NCBI GenBank assembly: GCA_963806455.1
Contig: CAWDXZ010000006.1
Location: 62,001 to 126,000, forward strand
From: Bog-756 sp963806455
GTDB lineage: Bacteria; Actinomycetota; Acidimicrobiia; Acidimicrobiales; RAAP-2
Direction of reading: 5' to 3'
DNA: 64,000 nucleotides
The notes under the pieces are model-generated. The model was not told the origin of the DNA. It did no database searches and worked only from the letters and a program-made list of their open reading frames with translations. Positions 18,661-27,519 of this stretch are shown here, one piece after another (the first letter of the stretch is position 1; each line of letters starts with the position of its first letter). Made by a program: the position numbers and the translations under genes.

Positions 18661-19134
18661 ATGCGAAGAGTCTTCGTCGTTGTCGCTGGTCTGTTGGTCG
18701 TCGCGAGTGCAGTTCTGATCGATGGCGTCGCGTCCCAAGCCAACACATCTCAAGGTCGAACAAGCAACCCGTTGTCGATCACCGGGTCCGTCGTCGCCGG
18801 GGTCACAACGGTCCAACCGGGCCAGGTTCTCACCTTTGACTTCGCCATGAAGAACCGTTCGCATACCCCCGCCGCGGTGGACTTCCACTACACATGGACG
18901 CACGCCAACGAGGTGGGCATCATCTGTCCATTGATCTCGAATGGAGCAGACATCCTGCCCGACGGCACGTTCTGCGAACCGGGGACTCTCAATGGGGGCA
19001 GCTCCACCCAGTCCGCCCTCGTCGTCCAGGCACCAAACAGATCCGGGACGCTCGTGGTCAATGCCTGCGCGGATGACGAGAACAATGCATCAATGCCGAA
19101 GTGCACGTCATTGAGCGTTCCCGATGTGGGATAG
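18661..19134 (+). CDS. Secreted protein of unknown function
   Basis: 157 residues. MRRVFVVVAGLLVVASAVLI is a signal peptide with likely cleavage near residue 25. The mature part looks like a beta-sandwich (PLSITGSVVAGVTTVQPGQVLTF... and FHYTWTHANEVG) with four cysteines that could pair, and resembles DUF11/CARDB-like extracellular domains in pattern only. GAGGGAT lies just upstream of the ATG. Isolated gene. Function not recognised. Confidence 0.7.
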   Translation: MRRVFVVVAGLLVVASAVLIDGVASQANTSQGRTSNPLSITGSVVAGVTTVQPGQVLTFDFAMKNRSHTPAAVDFHYTWTHANEVGIICPLISNGADILPDGTFCEPGTLNGGSSTQSALVVQAPNRSGTLVVNACADDENNASMPKCTSLSVPDVG

Positions 19135-19622
19135 CCGGCTGAAGGAGACATCGTCTCGCTCGTCGAGGTGCTGGCCTATCTGCCTCCCACCGCCCCCTTC
19201 GCTATGCCGACGCTGGTCGGGTCGGTGACGTCACCTGGTGGCCGTTCGTGTTTTCGGTGGTCGTGAGCCTGATATCCGCCGTGTAGGTCGCGCGGCTGGC
19301 AGCTCGCATCTACCGGACGGCCGTTCCCCGTACGGGCGGACGGGTGCGCCTGCGCGACCTCCTACCTCGAAAACTGACATAGATCGTCGACGCACCGGGT
19401 GTCCGGCACGACATGGAACAACTGACCCGAACCGATCCGATCGACCGTCGAGGACCTCGCACACTGCCCCGTGGCGCTGTTCCGCCGCTGGAGGTCCACC
19501 AGCATCCGACGGCCTCGAAGCACGAACCGAACCCTCACGCATTTCGGACACACACATTTCGGACACCCTGTGCCCTTTCGTGGCCGGTGGACAGAGTTCC
19601 GGGCCCGAGCCCGGACAAGGCA
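19135..19622. other. Intergenic region upstream of the ssrA terminator
   Basis: Nothing recognisable as coding. It holds a 12-bp direct repeat, CATTTCGGACAC, at 19540-19551 and 19555-19566 (15-base period), which could be a protein-binding site. Confidence 0.45.
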
Positions 19623-19656
19623 ATGCCCTGATCTGCGGGAAATCAGATCAGGGCAT
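19623..19656 (-). terminator. ssrA terminator hairpin
   Basis: Perfect 13-bp inverted repeat: ATGCCCTGATCTG at 19623-19635 and its complement at 19644-19656 with an 8-base loop. It starts three bases beyond the tmRNA 3' end, where a terminator or 3' processing signal is expected. The run of T after it is weak. Confidence 0.75.
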
Positions 19657-19658
19657 CG

Positions 19659-20007
19659 TGGAGGTGGCGGGAATCGAACCCGCGTCCTCCGGTTTCTCAA
19701 TGGGCCTTCTCCGAGCGCAGCCGGCTGTGGATTGTCGGGAGCGGCCCCGCCACCGGCAACTGAGCCGCTCCGTATCCGACTGAGATGTCCCCGACGACCG
19801 GTCGGCCCGGTCAGTCAGGTGAGTCCTGCTAGATGTCGCCCGATCCCGACCCGCAGGACTGAGGCCGGTCGGACGTCACTGCTCTTTAGGCAGCGAGCGC
19901 GAGCTGAGGCTCGGCATTTATTTTTTGTTCCGGCTCTTTAACGTGGTTCCGGAGACCACGGCTCGCTTCTCCCATATCGACGACCGGAGTCGAAGCCTGT
20001 CACCCCC
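19659..20007 (-). ncRNA. ssrA: tmRNA
   Basis: About 349 nt. The 5' end GGGGGTGACAGGCTTCGAC (20007 downward) is the tmRNA signature; its first seven bases pair with CACCTCC at 19666-19660 and give the G3-U pair that alanyl-tRNA synthetase needs. The T-arm GGGTTCGATTCCC and discriminator A at 19659 close the tRNA-like part; CCA is not encoded. The tag frame ends in A-E-P-Q-L-A-L-A-A followed by TAA (19915-19886), so the degradation signal LALAA is intact; the exact resume codon is uncertain. It rescues stalled ribosomes together with SmpB. Confidence 0.95.
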
Positions 20008-20239
20008 GTGCTGTCATTCCTACAGCCAAGCGGGCGCCCAGCTGGAAAACCAGTGTACCGCCGCCTCGTCAAGGTTCACACCCGCCCGGCGCCGGCGACA
20101 CCTCACGCCCCTCGCCGCTGACAGCCATGACGCCCGGCATGGGAGGCAACCGTGCCATGACGGGCCTGCCTGCATCCCGGCCGGGCCCGAACCGGCCGCT
20201 CGTCCGCCGGGCCGGGAGTCCGGCCGATACCATGGTCGA
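20008..20239. other. Intergenic region between divergent ssrA and glyA
   Basis: No gene. It must contain the ssrA promoter on the minus strand (a TTGACG near 20080 is seen but without a properly spaced -10) and the glyA promoter on the plus strand. Confidence 0.45.
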
Positions 20240-20322
20240 CGAACCGTGACTGGCGTTTGGGTGGACTGACCACCGGGGAGCGGTTCCGTCACCGTGACGT
20301 GAGCCGTGCGCCTGGGTGCCCC
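20240..20322 (+). promoter_or_regulatory. ZTP (pfl) riboswitch upstream of glyA
   Basis: The first domain reads CGTGACTGGCG ... GGTGGACTGACCACCGGGGAGC, enclosed by the pair GAACC (20241-20245) and GGTTC (20282-20286). After a variable linker comes GTGCGCCTGGGTG (20306-20318), matching the conserved 3' hairpin core CGCCTGGG. Both parts match the ZTP/ZMP-sensing pfl motif, known to control folate and purine genes including glyA. The glyA ribosome binding site (GGAGGA, 20333-20338) follows within about 15 bases and leaves no room for a terminator, so translational control is inferred. Confidence 0.85.
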
Positions 20323-20344
20323 GATCTCGACTCGGAGGACCAAC

Positions 20345-21799
20345 GTGCCCCAGGACCCGTCAGCACCACAAGCCGCTCGGGCATCGGAGGCCTGGAACGC
20401 CGCCTTGGCCGTCATCGGGGCGGTCGAGCCCGCCGTGGCTGAGGCCATCCGGGGGGAGCTCAGGGACCAGCGGGCCTCCTTGAAGCTCATTGCCAGCGAG
20501 AACCACGCGTCGCCGGCGGTCCTGCTGACCATGGGGAACTGGCTGAGCGACAAGTACGCCGAAGGAACGATCGGGCGTCGCATGTACGCAGGGTGCGAGA
20601 ACGTCGACGCGGTGGAACGGGCTGCTCGCGACCATGCCCTGGCCCTGTTCGGCGCCGACCACGCCTACCTCCAGCCCCATTCGGGGATCGACGCCAACCT
20701 CGTGGCGTACTGGGCCGTCCTGGCCCAGCGGATCGAGGTACCGGCACTGGCTGCGGCCGGTGCGGCAAATGTCGACGAGCTGACCGCTGGCGACTGGGCT
20801 GCACTACGACACGCCCTCGGCGACCAGCGGATGATCGGTATGGCGCTCGACGCCGGCGGGCATCTCACCCACGGTTTCCGTCGGAACATCTCGGGCAAGA
20901 TGTTCGACCAACGGACCTATGGAACAGATCCGACCACCGGCCTGCTCGACTACTCGTCCATCCGGGAGCTGGCCCGAGCCTTTCGACCGCTGATCATCGT
21001 GGCCGGCTATTCGGCCTACCCCCGACTGGTGAATTTCGCCGTGCTACGGGAGATCGCCGATGAGGTGGGTGCGTCGTTGATGGTCGACATGGCCCATTTC
21101 GCCGGCCTGGTGGCCGGCGGGGTCCTGACCGGTGACTTCGACCCGGTGCCCCACGCCCACGTCGTCACCTCCACCACGCACAAGTCGCTCCGGGGTCCAC
21201 GGGGTGGCTTCGTCTTGTGCGACCACGCCCTGGCCGAGCACGTGGATCGGGGCTGCCCGATGGTCCTCGGCGGTCCACTCCCCCACGTGATCGCGGCCAA
21301 GGCGGTGGCATTGGCCGAGGCTCGCCTGCCGGAATTCCGGTCCTACGCCCGTCAGATCGTGGTCAATGCCACCGCGCTCGCCGAGGGCCTGCAGCGGCGG
21401 GGCGCCCGATTGGTGACCGGTGGCACCGACAACCACCTCGTGCTCGTCGACGTCACCGGCTACGGCCTGACCGGTCGACAGGCGGAGTCGGCCTTGCTCG
21501 ACGCCGGCATCGTCACCAACCGCAACAGCATCCCCGGTGACCCCAACGGAGCCTGGTACACGTCGGGGGTACGCCTCGGCACACCGGCGCTCACCACCCG
21601 TAGCATGGGGCCTGGGGAGATGGACCAGATCGCAGACATGATCGTGGCCGTGCTGTCGGCCACCACCGGCACCACCTCCAGCGGCGGCCCGTCCCGAGCC
21701 CGGTACCGCCTCGACCCGGGCATCGCCGCCACCGTGCGGGGACGGTCCGGAGAGCTGTCGGCTGCCCACCCGTTGTACGCCTCGGTGACGTTGGAATGA
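20345..21799 (+). CDS. glyA: Serine hydroxymethyltransferase, long variant
   Basis: 484 residues against the usual 415-430. LKLIASENHASPAVL, KYAEGTIGRRMYAGCENVD and the PLP lysine in STTHKSLRGPRGG (about residue 280) are all conserved. It makes glycine and methylene-tetrahydrofolate from serine. About 36 extra residues lie between AYWAVL and GGHLTHG, and the C-terminus has a further tail. GGAGGA six bases before the GTG at 20345 sets the start. A ZTP riboswitch precedes it, tying expression to the folate one-carbon state. Confidence 0.94.
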   Translation: MPQDPSAPQAARASEAWNAALAVIGAVEPAVAEAIRGELRDQRASLKLIASENHASPAVLLTMGNWLSDKYAEGTIGRRMYAGCENVDAVERAARDHALALFGADHAYLQPHSGIDANLVAYWAVLAQRIEVPALAAAGAANVDELTAGDWAALRHALGDQRMIGMALDAGGHLTHGFRRNISGKMFDQRTYGTDPTTGLLDYSSIRELARAFRPLIIVAGYSAYPRLVNFAVLREIADEVGASLMVDMAHFAGLVAGGVLTGDFDPVPHAHVVTSTTHKSLRGPRGGFVLCDHALAEHVDRGCPMVLGGPLPHVIAAKAVALAEARLPEFRSYARQIVVNATALAEGLQRRGARLVTGGTDNHLVLVDVTGYGLTGRQAESALLDAGIVTNRNSIPGDPNGAWYTSGVRLGTPALTTRSMGPGEMDQIADMIVAVLSATTGTTSSGGPSRARYRLDPGIAATVRGRSGELSAAHPLYASVTLE

Positions 21800-21823
21800 A
21801 GCCTCGGTGACGTTGGAATGAAG
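21780..21823 (+). repeat. 22-bp tandem duplication over the glyA stop codon
   Basis: CCTCGGTGACGTTGGAATGAAG occurs twice head to tail (21780-21801 and 21802-21823). The first copy contains the last codons and TGA of glyA, so the second is a duplication into the 3' untranslated region. Confidence 0.9.
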
Positions 21824-21836
21824 TAGTGATGTTGGC

Positions 21837-21862
21837 CCGAGGGGATGGTGACTGTCCCTCGG
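21837..21862 (+). terminator. Hairpin downstream of glyA
   Basis: CCGAGGG (21837-21843) pairs with CCCTCGG (21856-21862) around a 12-base loop. It lies about 40 bases beyond the glyA stop and could end the transcript, although no U-run follows. Confidence 0.45.
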
Positions 21863-21938
21863 TGGCCGGGACGGCTCAGAGGGCCTGGCCGACGGAAGTA
21901 AGACGGCCCTGGCCGACGGGCAGCGGCTCCGGCTGAGA

Positions 21939-22042
21939 CGCCAAGTCCGGAGCGGGGCGGCGGATCCCCGCTCGACGGACTCGACGACTCAGAGCGCCAA
22001 GTCCGGAGCGGGGCGGCGGATCCCCGCTCGACGGACTCGACG
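21939..22042. repeat. Two identical 48-bp copies, each a long hairpin
   Basis: The copies at 21939-21986 and 21995-22042 are identical with an 8-base spacer. In each, GTCCG+GAGCGGGG pairs with CCCCGCTC+CGGAC (first copy: 21945-21957 with 21966-21980, loop 21958-21965, a two-base bulge). This gives two successive 13-bp GC-rich stems between glyA and the hydrolase gene. The rest of the gap (22043-22282) holds no recognised gene or RNA. Confidence 0.9.
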
Positions 22043-22282
22043 TCCTGCACCGTACCCATGCTGCATGGGCCGAAACGCCCAATTTCCTGGGGCTGACAGA
22101 TACGGCTGCGTGGCGTTGTACCCCGGCCCAAACCGGCGCAAACATAGAAATCCTGCGGGCCGATCCGGCCCGGGGCCGCGCCGCGCCCGGTGCCGCCGGT
22201 CCCACGCATTTCCCCAGCTCAGCGGCTCGTCTCTCGGTTCGCGACCCGAGGCCGGCCCCGGCCACGGTGACCCGGGGTCCTC

Positions 22283-24046
22283 ATGGCAGAGGCTCGGGTC
22301 CGGCCGGCGTCTCGAGCGGGGACCGGGATTGCCTCCCCGAGCCCCCGGTGCGACACTCCGAAGATGGAGACCAGGGGGCGGAGCGGTTTGGCCATCGGGC
22401 GGGCGCGCCGGGTCCAGGCCCTGACCCTGGCGATCGGCCTGATGGGAGTGGGCCTGGCGGCCTGTTCGAGCTCCCCTTCGGCGAGCTCGGCCGCCGGGAC
22501 CAACCCGGCGACCGTCGCCTCGGCGCGACCCCCCTGCCACCAGCCCGGTGCCACTCGGCCCGTGGTGACCCAGGCCGTACCCGGGGTGCCGAGCGACCGG
22601 GACATGACCTCGTTCGACGGCACGACCATCCGGCTGCACTGGTTCCCGCTGGACCTCCCCAGCGGACAGCGGGTCCCCACCGTCCTCATGGGCCCGGGCT
22701 GGAGCCTGCCCGGGGACACCGACACCGCGGGCGCCGGGGTGCTCGGCGACATCCCGATCAAGGACCTGCACCAGGCCGGGTACAACGTGCTCACCTGGGA
22801 TCCCCGCGGCTTCGGGAGCTCGGGCGGCAATGCCGAGGTGGACAGCCCGAAGTTCGAGGCGCGCGACGTCAGCACCATGATCACCTGGGTCGCCGCCCAA
22901 CCCGGGGTGATGCTGGACGCGGTCGGTGATCCTCGAATGGGAATGGTGGGTGGGTCCTACGGGGGCGGCATCCAGTTCGTCACGGCGGCCATCGACTGCC
23001 GTGTGGACGCCATCGTGCCCACCATCGCCTGGCATTCGCTCGTCACCAGCCTGGACAAGGCCAACACCGTCAAGTCGGGTTGGTCGGACATCCTGAGCAA
23101 CCTCTCCGCGGCCGACCACGTCGACCCCACGGTGGCAGCCGCCAAGCAGACCAGTGCCGAGACGGGGACGATCACCCCCGCCCAGCGGGCCTGGTTCGCC
23201 GAGCGCGGCCCCGGCTCGCTGGTGGCACGGGTGGACGTGCCCACACTCATCGTCCAGGGCACCGTCGACACCCTGTTCACCCTGCAGGAAGGCGTGGACA
23301 ACTACCAGGTCCTCCGCCAGCACCACATCCCCACCTCGATGCTCTGGTTCTGCGGAGGCCACGGCGCCTGCCTGACCCCCGCCGGCAACCAGCAGCTCCC
23401 GGTCTCCGCCACCATCGCCTGGCTCAACCGGTACGTAAAGCGGGATGCGACGGTCGATGCGGGCGCGGGCTTCCGGTTCGTCGACCAGAACGGGGTCGGC
23501 CACTCCGGCACCAGCTATCCGTTGCCGGAGGGTCCGCCTTTGAATGCTGTCGGCAACGGCACCCTCATGCTGACGGCGACGGGAGGGTCCGGCCCGCTAC
23601 CGTCCCCTCCCCCCGCCGCCCAGGTGATCGGCAGCCTGGTGGCGCCCATCACCCCGGCCCCGGCCGCCAACGCCGTCGACGTCCCGGTCACCCTCGGGAC
23701 CCGGTCGGCCCTGGTGCTGGGTGCACCCGACCTCCGCGTGACGTACCACGGCACGTCCCCGCCGGGGGTGCGGCCGACGCGGGTCTTCGCCCAGCTGGTG
23801 GACGAGTCGACGGGCCTGGTCCTCGGCAACCAGATCACCCCCGTGCAGGTGACCCTCGACGGCAAGATCCACTCGACCGTGGTCCCTCTGGAGATGGTGG
23901 TCTTCGCCGCGCGTCCCGGTGCCCGCCTCGAGTTGCAGCTGGTGGCCACGACGGTGGCCTACGCCCAGCCCCAGCTGGGCGGATCCGTGGACTTCACCGA
24001 AGTCCACCTCTCCCTGCCGACGTCGGCGGACCTCACGCCCGGCTAG
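22283..24046 (+). CDS. Secreted CocE/NonD-type alpha/beta hydrolase lipoprotein
   Basis: Up to 587 residues; an internal ATG at 22364 (METRGR) fits the signal peptide better. LMGVGLAAC is a lipobox, so the mature protein is membrane-anchored. The hydrolase core has the oxyanion region MGPGWSLPGD, nucleophile elbow GGSYGGG, an aspartate in QGTVDTLF and a histidine in CGGHGAC. A C-terminal beta-jelly-roll-like part (after about residue 420) completes the X-Pro dipeptidyl-peptidase/CocE layout. It would cleave an ester or peptide outside the cell; substrate unknown. Confidence 0.82.
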   Translation: MAEARVRPASRAGTGIASPSPRCDTPKMETRGRSGLAIGRARRVQALTLAIGLMGVGLAACSSSPSASSAAGTNPATVASARPPCHQPGATRPVVTQAVPGVPSDRDMTSFDGTTIRLHWFPLDLPSGQRVPTVLMGPGWSLPGDTDTAGAGVLGDIPIKDLHQAGYNVLTWDPRGFGSSGGNAEVDSPKFEARDVSTMITWVAAQPGVMLDAVGDPRMGMVGGSYGGGIQFVTAAIDCRVDAIVPTIAWHSLVTSLDKANTVKSGWSDILSNLSAADHVDPTVAAAKQTSAETGTITPAQRAWFAERGPGSLVARVDVPTLIVQGTVDTLFTLQEGVDNYQVLRQHHIPTSMLWFCGGHGACLTPAGNQQLPVSATIAWLNRYVKRDATVDAGAGFRFVDQNGVGHSGTSYPLPEGPPLNAVGNGTLMLTATGGSGPLPSPPPAAQVIGSLVAPITPAPAANAVDVPVTLGTRSALVLGAPDLRVTYHGTSPPGVRPTRVFAQLVDESTGLVLGNQITPVQVTLDGKIHSTVVPLEMVVFAARPGARLELQLVATTVAYAQPQLGGSVDFTEVHLSLPTSADLTPG

Positions 24047-24092
24047 GGGCACGACCTCGGGCGGGGTACGGACGGATGGCCAGGCCCCCCGC

Positions 24093-24335
24093 TCACTGCC
24101 GGTAGCCCTCGACCGTCCCCTCGCTCCGCAGCGCGGCCTCGTCGGCGCTCCGGCCCGCGCCCCGCAAAGCCCGCCGCTGGCGCAACAGGTCCCAGAGCTG
24201 GTCCAGCGTGACCTCGATCGCCTTGAGGCGCTCCTCCTCCCCGGAGGACAGGCCCTCGCCCACGTGCCGCTCCTCGAGGCGCTTCTCCTCGTCGGCGAGA
24301 CTTCCGATCTGGCTGATGATCGCTCTGTCGTCCAT
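24093..24335 (-). CDS. DUF2630 family small helical protein
   Basis: 80 residues, start MDDRAIISQIG with AAGGAG six bases upstream; the longer open frame is not supported. Almost entirely helical and charged (LADEEKRLEERHVGEGLSSGEEERLKAIEVTLDQLWDLLRQR), typical of the DUF2630 family of actinobacteria. No known function. Confidence 0.82.
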   Translation of the reverse strand: MDDRAIISQIGSLADEEKRLEERHVGEGLSSGEEERLKAIEVTLDQLWDLLRQRRALRGAGRSADEAALRSEGTVEGYRQ

Positions 24336-24602
24336 GGTCCGCTCCTTGGCCGTCACGGCGACGAGCCCCGTCACGGTCAGCCTACGGGTTCCGGCCATCG
24401 GGCCCGTCGGCCACAGCTCGAGGCGCCACTGGGTCTGGCCGGAGCGTCCGCCTCGACTCCGGCCGACCCCAGCGACGCCGATACGGCGACCGCCGTCCGG
24501 CCCGGTTGGAACGGTCCCGCCGTCTGCCCATCTTGCTAGACGGGCGTTAACTGACCGTCAACGGCACCCGCCTATGGCTATCCTCGGGCCATACGTCGAC
24601 TG

Positions 24603-27505
24603 GTGGATCGGGAGCGCCTGCTGGTCAAGCTACGCCAGCGGCACCGTCTCTCGCTCATCGCCCTGGAGTCTCCCGCCGGCTACGGCCGGACCGTGCTGCT
24701 CAAACAGGCTCTCGAGGAAGGTCCGGGGCAGCCCTCCGACCGCGACATCCTCTACCGCTGCCACCCGGATGACGCCCGGCTCGGCCATCTGGTCCAGGGC
24801 CTGCTCGATGCCTGCGTGAGCCCCGGCCCGGCGCCCCGGCATCGTGCCGACGGCGTCGACCAGGCGGCCGGCTGCGTGGCGGCGGCAATGGAGGCGGCGG
24901 CCGGACCGGAGGGCCACCTGGCGCTGGTGGCCGACAATGTGGAACGCACCGGTGACACGGCCGGAGCCCTGTGGCCCGCGCTGTTGCACCGCTTGTCCGA
25001 CCGGTGCCACCTGGCGCTGTCCGGCCGGCGGCTACCGCCCGTCGACCTCGCCCGCCAGGTGGCCTCGGGCACCGGGCTCCTCATCGACGCCCCTGATCTC
25101 GCCTTCCGACCCGACGAGGTGACGGCCTTGGGCGGCCCTCACTCCGAGCTCACCCGCATCGATTCCGAGCTGGCAGCGTGGCCCGCCCTGGCCAGCGTGG
25201 TCCTGCACGGCCGCCCCGAGCTGGTGCGGGAGTTCATGGTCGAGTCCGTCCTGGAGGAGCTGGACCCCGAGCTGGCCAGGGCCCTGGCCGCGGTGGCGGC
25301 GGTGGGCGGTTGCCCGGGCGACCTGCTCATCGCCGTGGTCGGCGCGGTCGCCAGGCCGGGCCGGAACGGCCAGGACGCGGCCACCGCCGGCCAGCTGGAC
25401 CCGGTGTTCTCAAGGCTGGCCGCCCTGCCCCTGGTCCAGGCCCGCGAGGGCTGCTGGCCGCATCCGGTGTGGGCCGACGCCACCAGGTCGATCCTCACGC
25501 CGGCCGAACGGAGCCGGGCCATCGGGGCCAAGGCCCTCGGACAGGTCCGGGCCGGCGCCGTCAACGAGGCCGGACGGTTGGCTCTCCGCACCAAGGACCC
25601 GGCGGCCCTGGCCCTGGTGGTCCGGGGGGCGCTGGCCTCGCTGCCACCCAGCGCGTCCCTCGCCGACCTCCGATCCTGGTCCGAGAGCGAACTGCTGTCC
25701 CCCGACTCCGCCGAGTACAACTGGCTGACCGGGGTGCTCGACCTCCAGACCGGGGACGCCAGCGGGATCTCCCGGCAGCGGCTCGAGCGGGCCCGCCAGG
25801 CGTTCGCGGAGGCCGGCGACGAGGAGGGCGAGGCCCGGGTCCTGCTCCACCTCGGTGCCATGGCCCGCCCGGCGGCGACACCGCCGAGCTCGGACGACTC
25901 CTCGGCCGCGCCGAGGACCTGGCGGACCGCGGCAATCCGGTGGCGCGGGGCCTCGTGGCCATGGGGAGGGCGGTCGGTGCGCAGCTGGTCAACGACCACG
26001 AGGGCGCCATCCGTGCACTGGACGGGGTGCCACCGGGGTCGCTCGTCGGGGAGTGGGGCGGTCAGGTGCGGATGATCCGAGGGGTCAACCTCCTCCTGAC
26101 CGGCCGCACCGATGCCGCCATCGCCTCCCTCGACGCGGCCACCGGGGAGGGAACAGCCGCATCCCGGGCCGTGGCGCACGACCTCCTGGCCGCCGCCCGC
26201 TGGTACGCCGACGATCCGGTCGGGGCCCTCACCGACGCGGACACCGCCGAGGCCCTGGCCCTCACATCCAGCCCCCCGGCATTCGTGCGCCTGGTGCGAG
26301 CGGCCCGAGCCTGCATGCTCGCCGCCACCGGACAGCGGGCCCCCGCCCGTGGCGACCTCGACCGGCTCCATCGGAGCGTGTCCGACGGCTCTGCCGACGA
26401 GGCCGCGGCCCTGACCCGTGTGGCCGAGGTCCTCCTGCTGGCCGGGGACGGTGACCTTGACGGAGCGCGGTCGAGCTTGGCGCGGTCCACCGTCGAGCGA
26501 ACCGTCCGGTCCTCGGTGTGGACGGCCGCTCTCGAGGCTGCCCTGGGCCCGGACGGCCCGCCCCCGGGGGCAACCGAAGGGGTGGCACTGGAACGGGCTC
26601 GCCAGGCGGGTCGGGCTGCGGCCGACCACCTGGCCGGTGGCCCGCCAGCCGGCCACGAGCACCGCCCCTTCCTCCCGGCCGACTGGTGCGAGGAGGATCG
26701 CGCACCCATCACCATCACGCTCAGCGGACCGGGTCGGGTGGAACGCGACTTCGCCCGGGTGGACCACCCGGCCTGGAGCCGGGCCCGGGTACGGGAGCTC
26801 TGCCTGCACCTGGCCCTCGTCGACGACCAGAGCCGGTCGGCAGTGGCCGCAGACCTCTGGCCCGACCGGGGGGATCGATCGGCGGGACAGAACCTCCGTG
26901 TGACGCTGAGCCATCTCCTGGACGTGCTCGACCCCGGGCGCGGCACCAGGCGCCACGGCAGCTCCCCCATCGTCGAACGCGACGGCTCCCTGCGCTTCAG
27001 CCGGGACGTTGACCTCCACATCGACCTGTGGGACCTACAGCGTCACGCCCGGGCCGTCCTGACCACACCGGACCACGAGCGCCCCTCATTGCTGGCCCAC
27101 GCCCGGCGCCTCATCCAGGCCCCTCCACGCCCCATCCTCGGCGGGGTGACCGTCGGGGAATGGTTCGAACCGCGCCGGCGGGCCCTCGACGACCAGGTGG
27201 TGGCGGCATCCCTGGTGGCGGGGGTCCATGCCTTGGCGGCGGGGGACTACGAGCTGGCCGTGGCGCTCGGGCGGCACGGCGTGGCCGTCGACCCGTGGTC
27301 GGAACGGGCCCATGCGCTGGTGGTCGAAGCCCGCCTCGACCAGGGGAACCCGGACGGCGTCCGGCGATCGCTGGTCCATGCCCTCGCGGTGATGGACGAG
27401 CTGGCCGCCTCCCCCGGCCCGGCCCTGGTCGAGCTCAGCTACCGGGTGGGCCTCAACCATCGGTTGATCGCCAACGGGCGGTCCGTCGTCCGGGCGACCG
27501 CCTGA
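24603..27505 (+). pseudogene. BTAD/LuxR-type large transcriptional regulator, frameshifted
   Basis: Two frames form one protein of about 967 residues. The first (GTG 24603 to about 25870) starts with an ATPase-like domain whose P-loop reads ESPAGYGRTVLLKQ, with Arg in place of the Walker lysine. From 25874 another frame takes over (GDTAELGRLLGRAEDLADRG...): TPR-like helices, then a winged-helix domain (about 26700-26960) and a C-terminal BTAD helical domain (VDLHIDLWDLQRHARAVL..., GVHALAAGDYELAVALGRHGVAVDP). The break lies in 25863-25873 and needs one extra base. Such SARP/MalT-like proteins activate secondary or degradative genes. Either mutation or an assembly indel. Confidence 0.8.
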
Positions 27506-27519
27506 TCCCCCGGACCCGA

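Noticed and set aside
19659..20007. Attachment site at tmRNA
   Set aside because: tmRNA genes often host islands, but no second copy of its 3' end is seen in the window.
24574..24819. ATG at 24574 as start of the BTAD regulator
   Set aside because: It is in a different frame from the P-loop region, which begins at the GTG at 24603.
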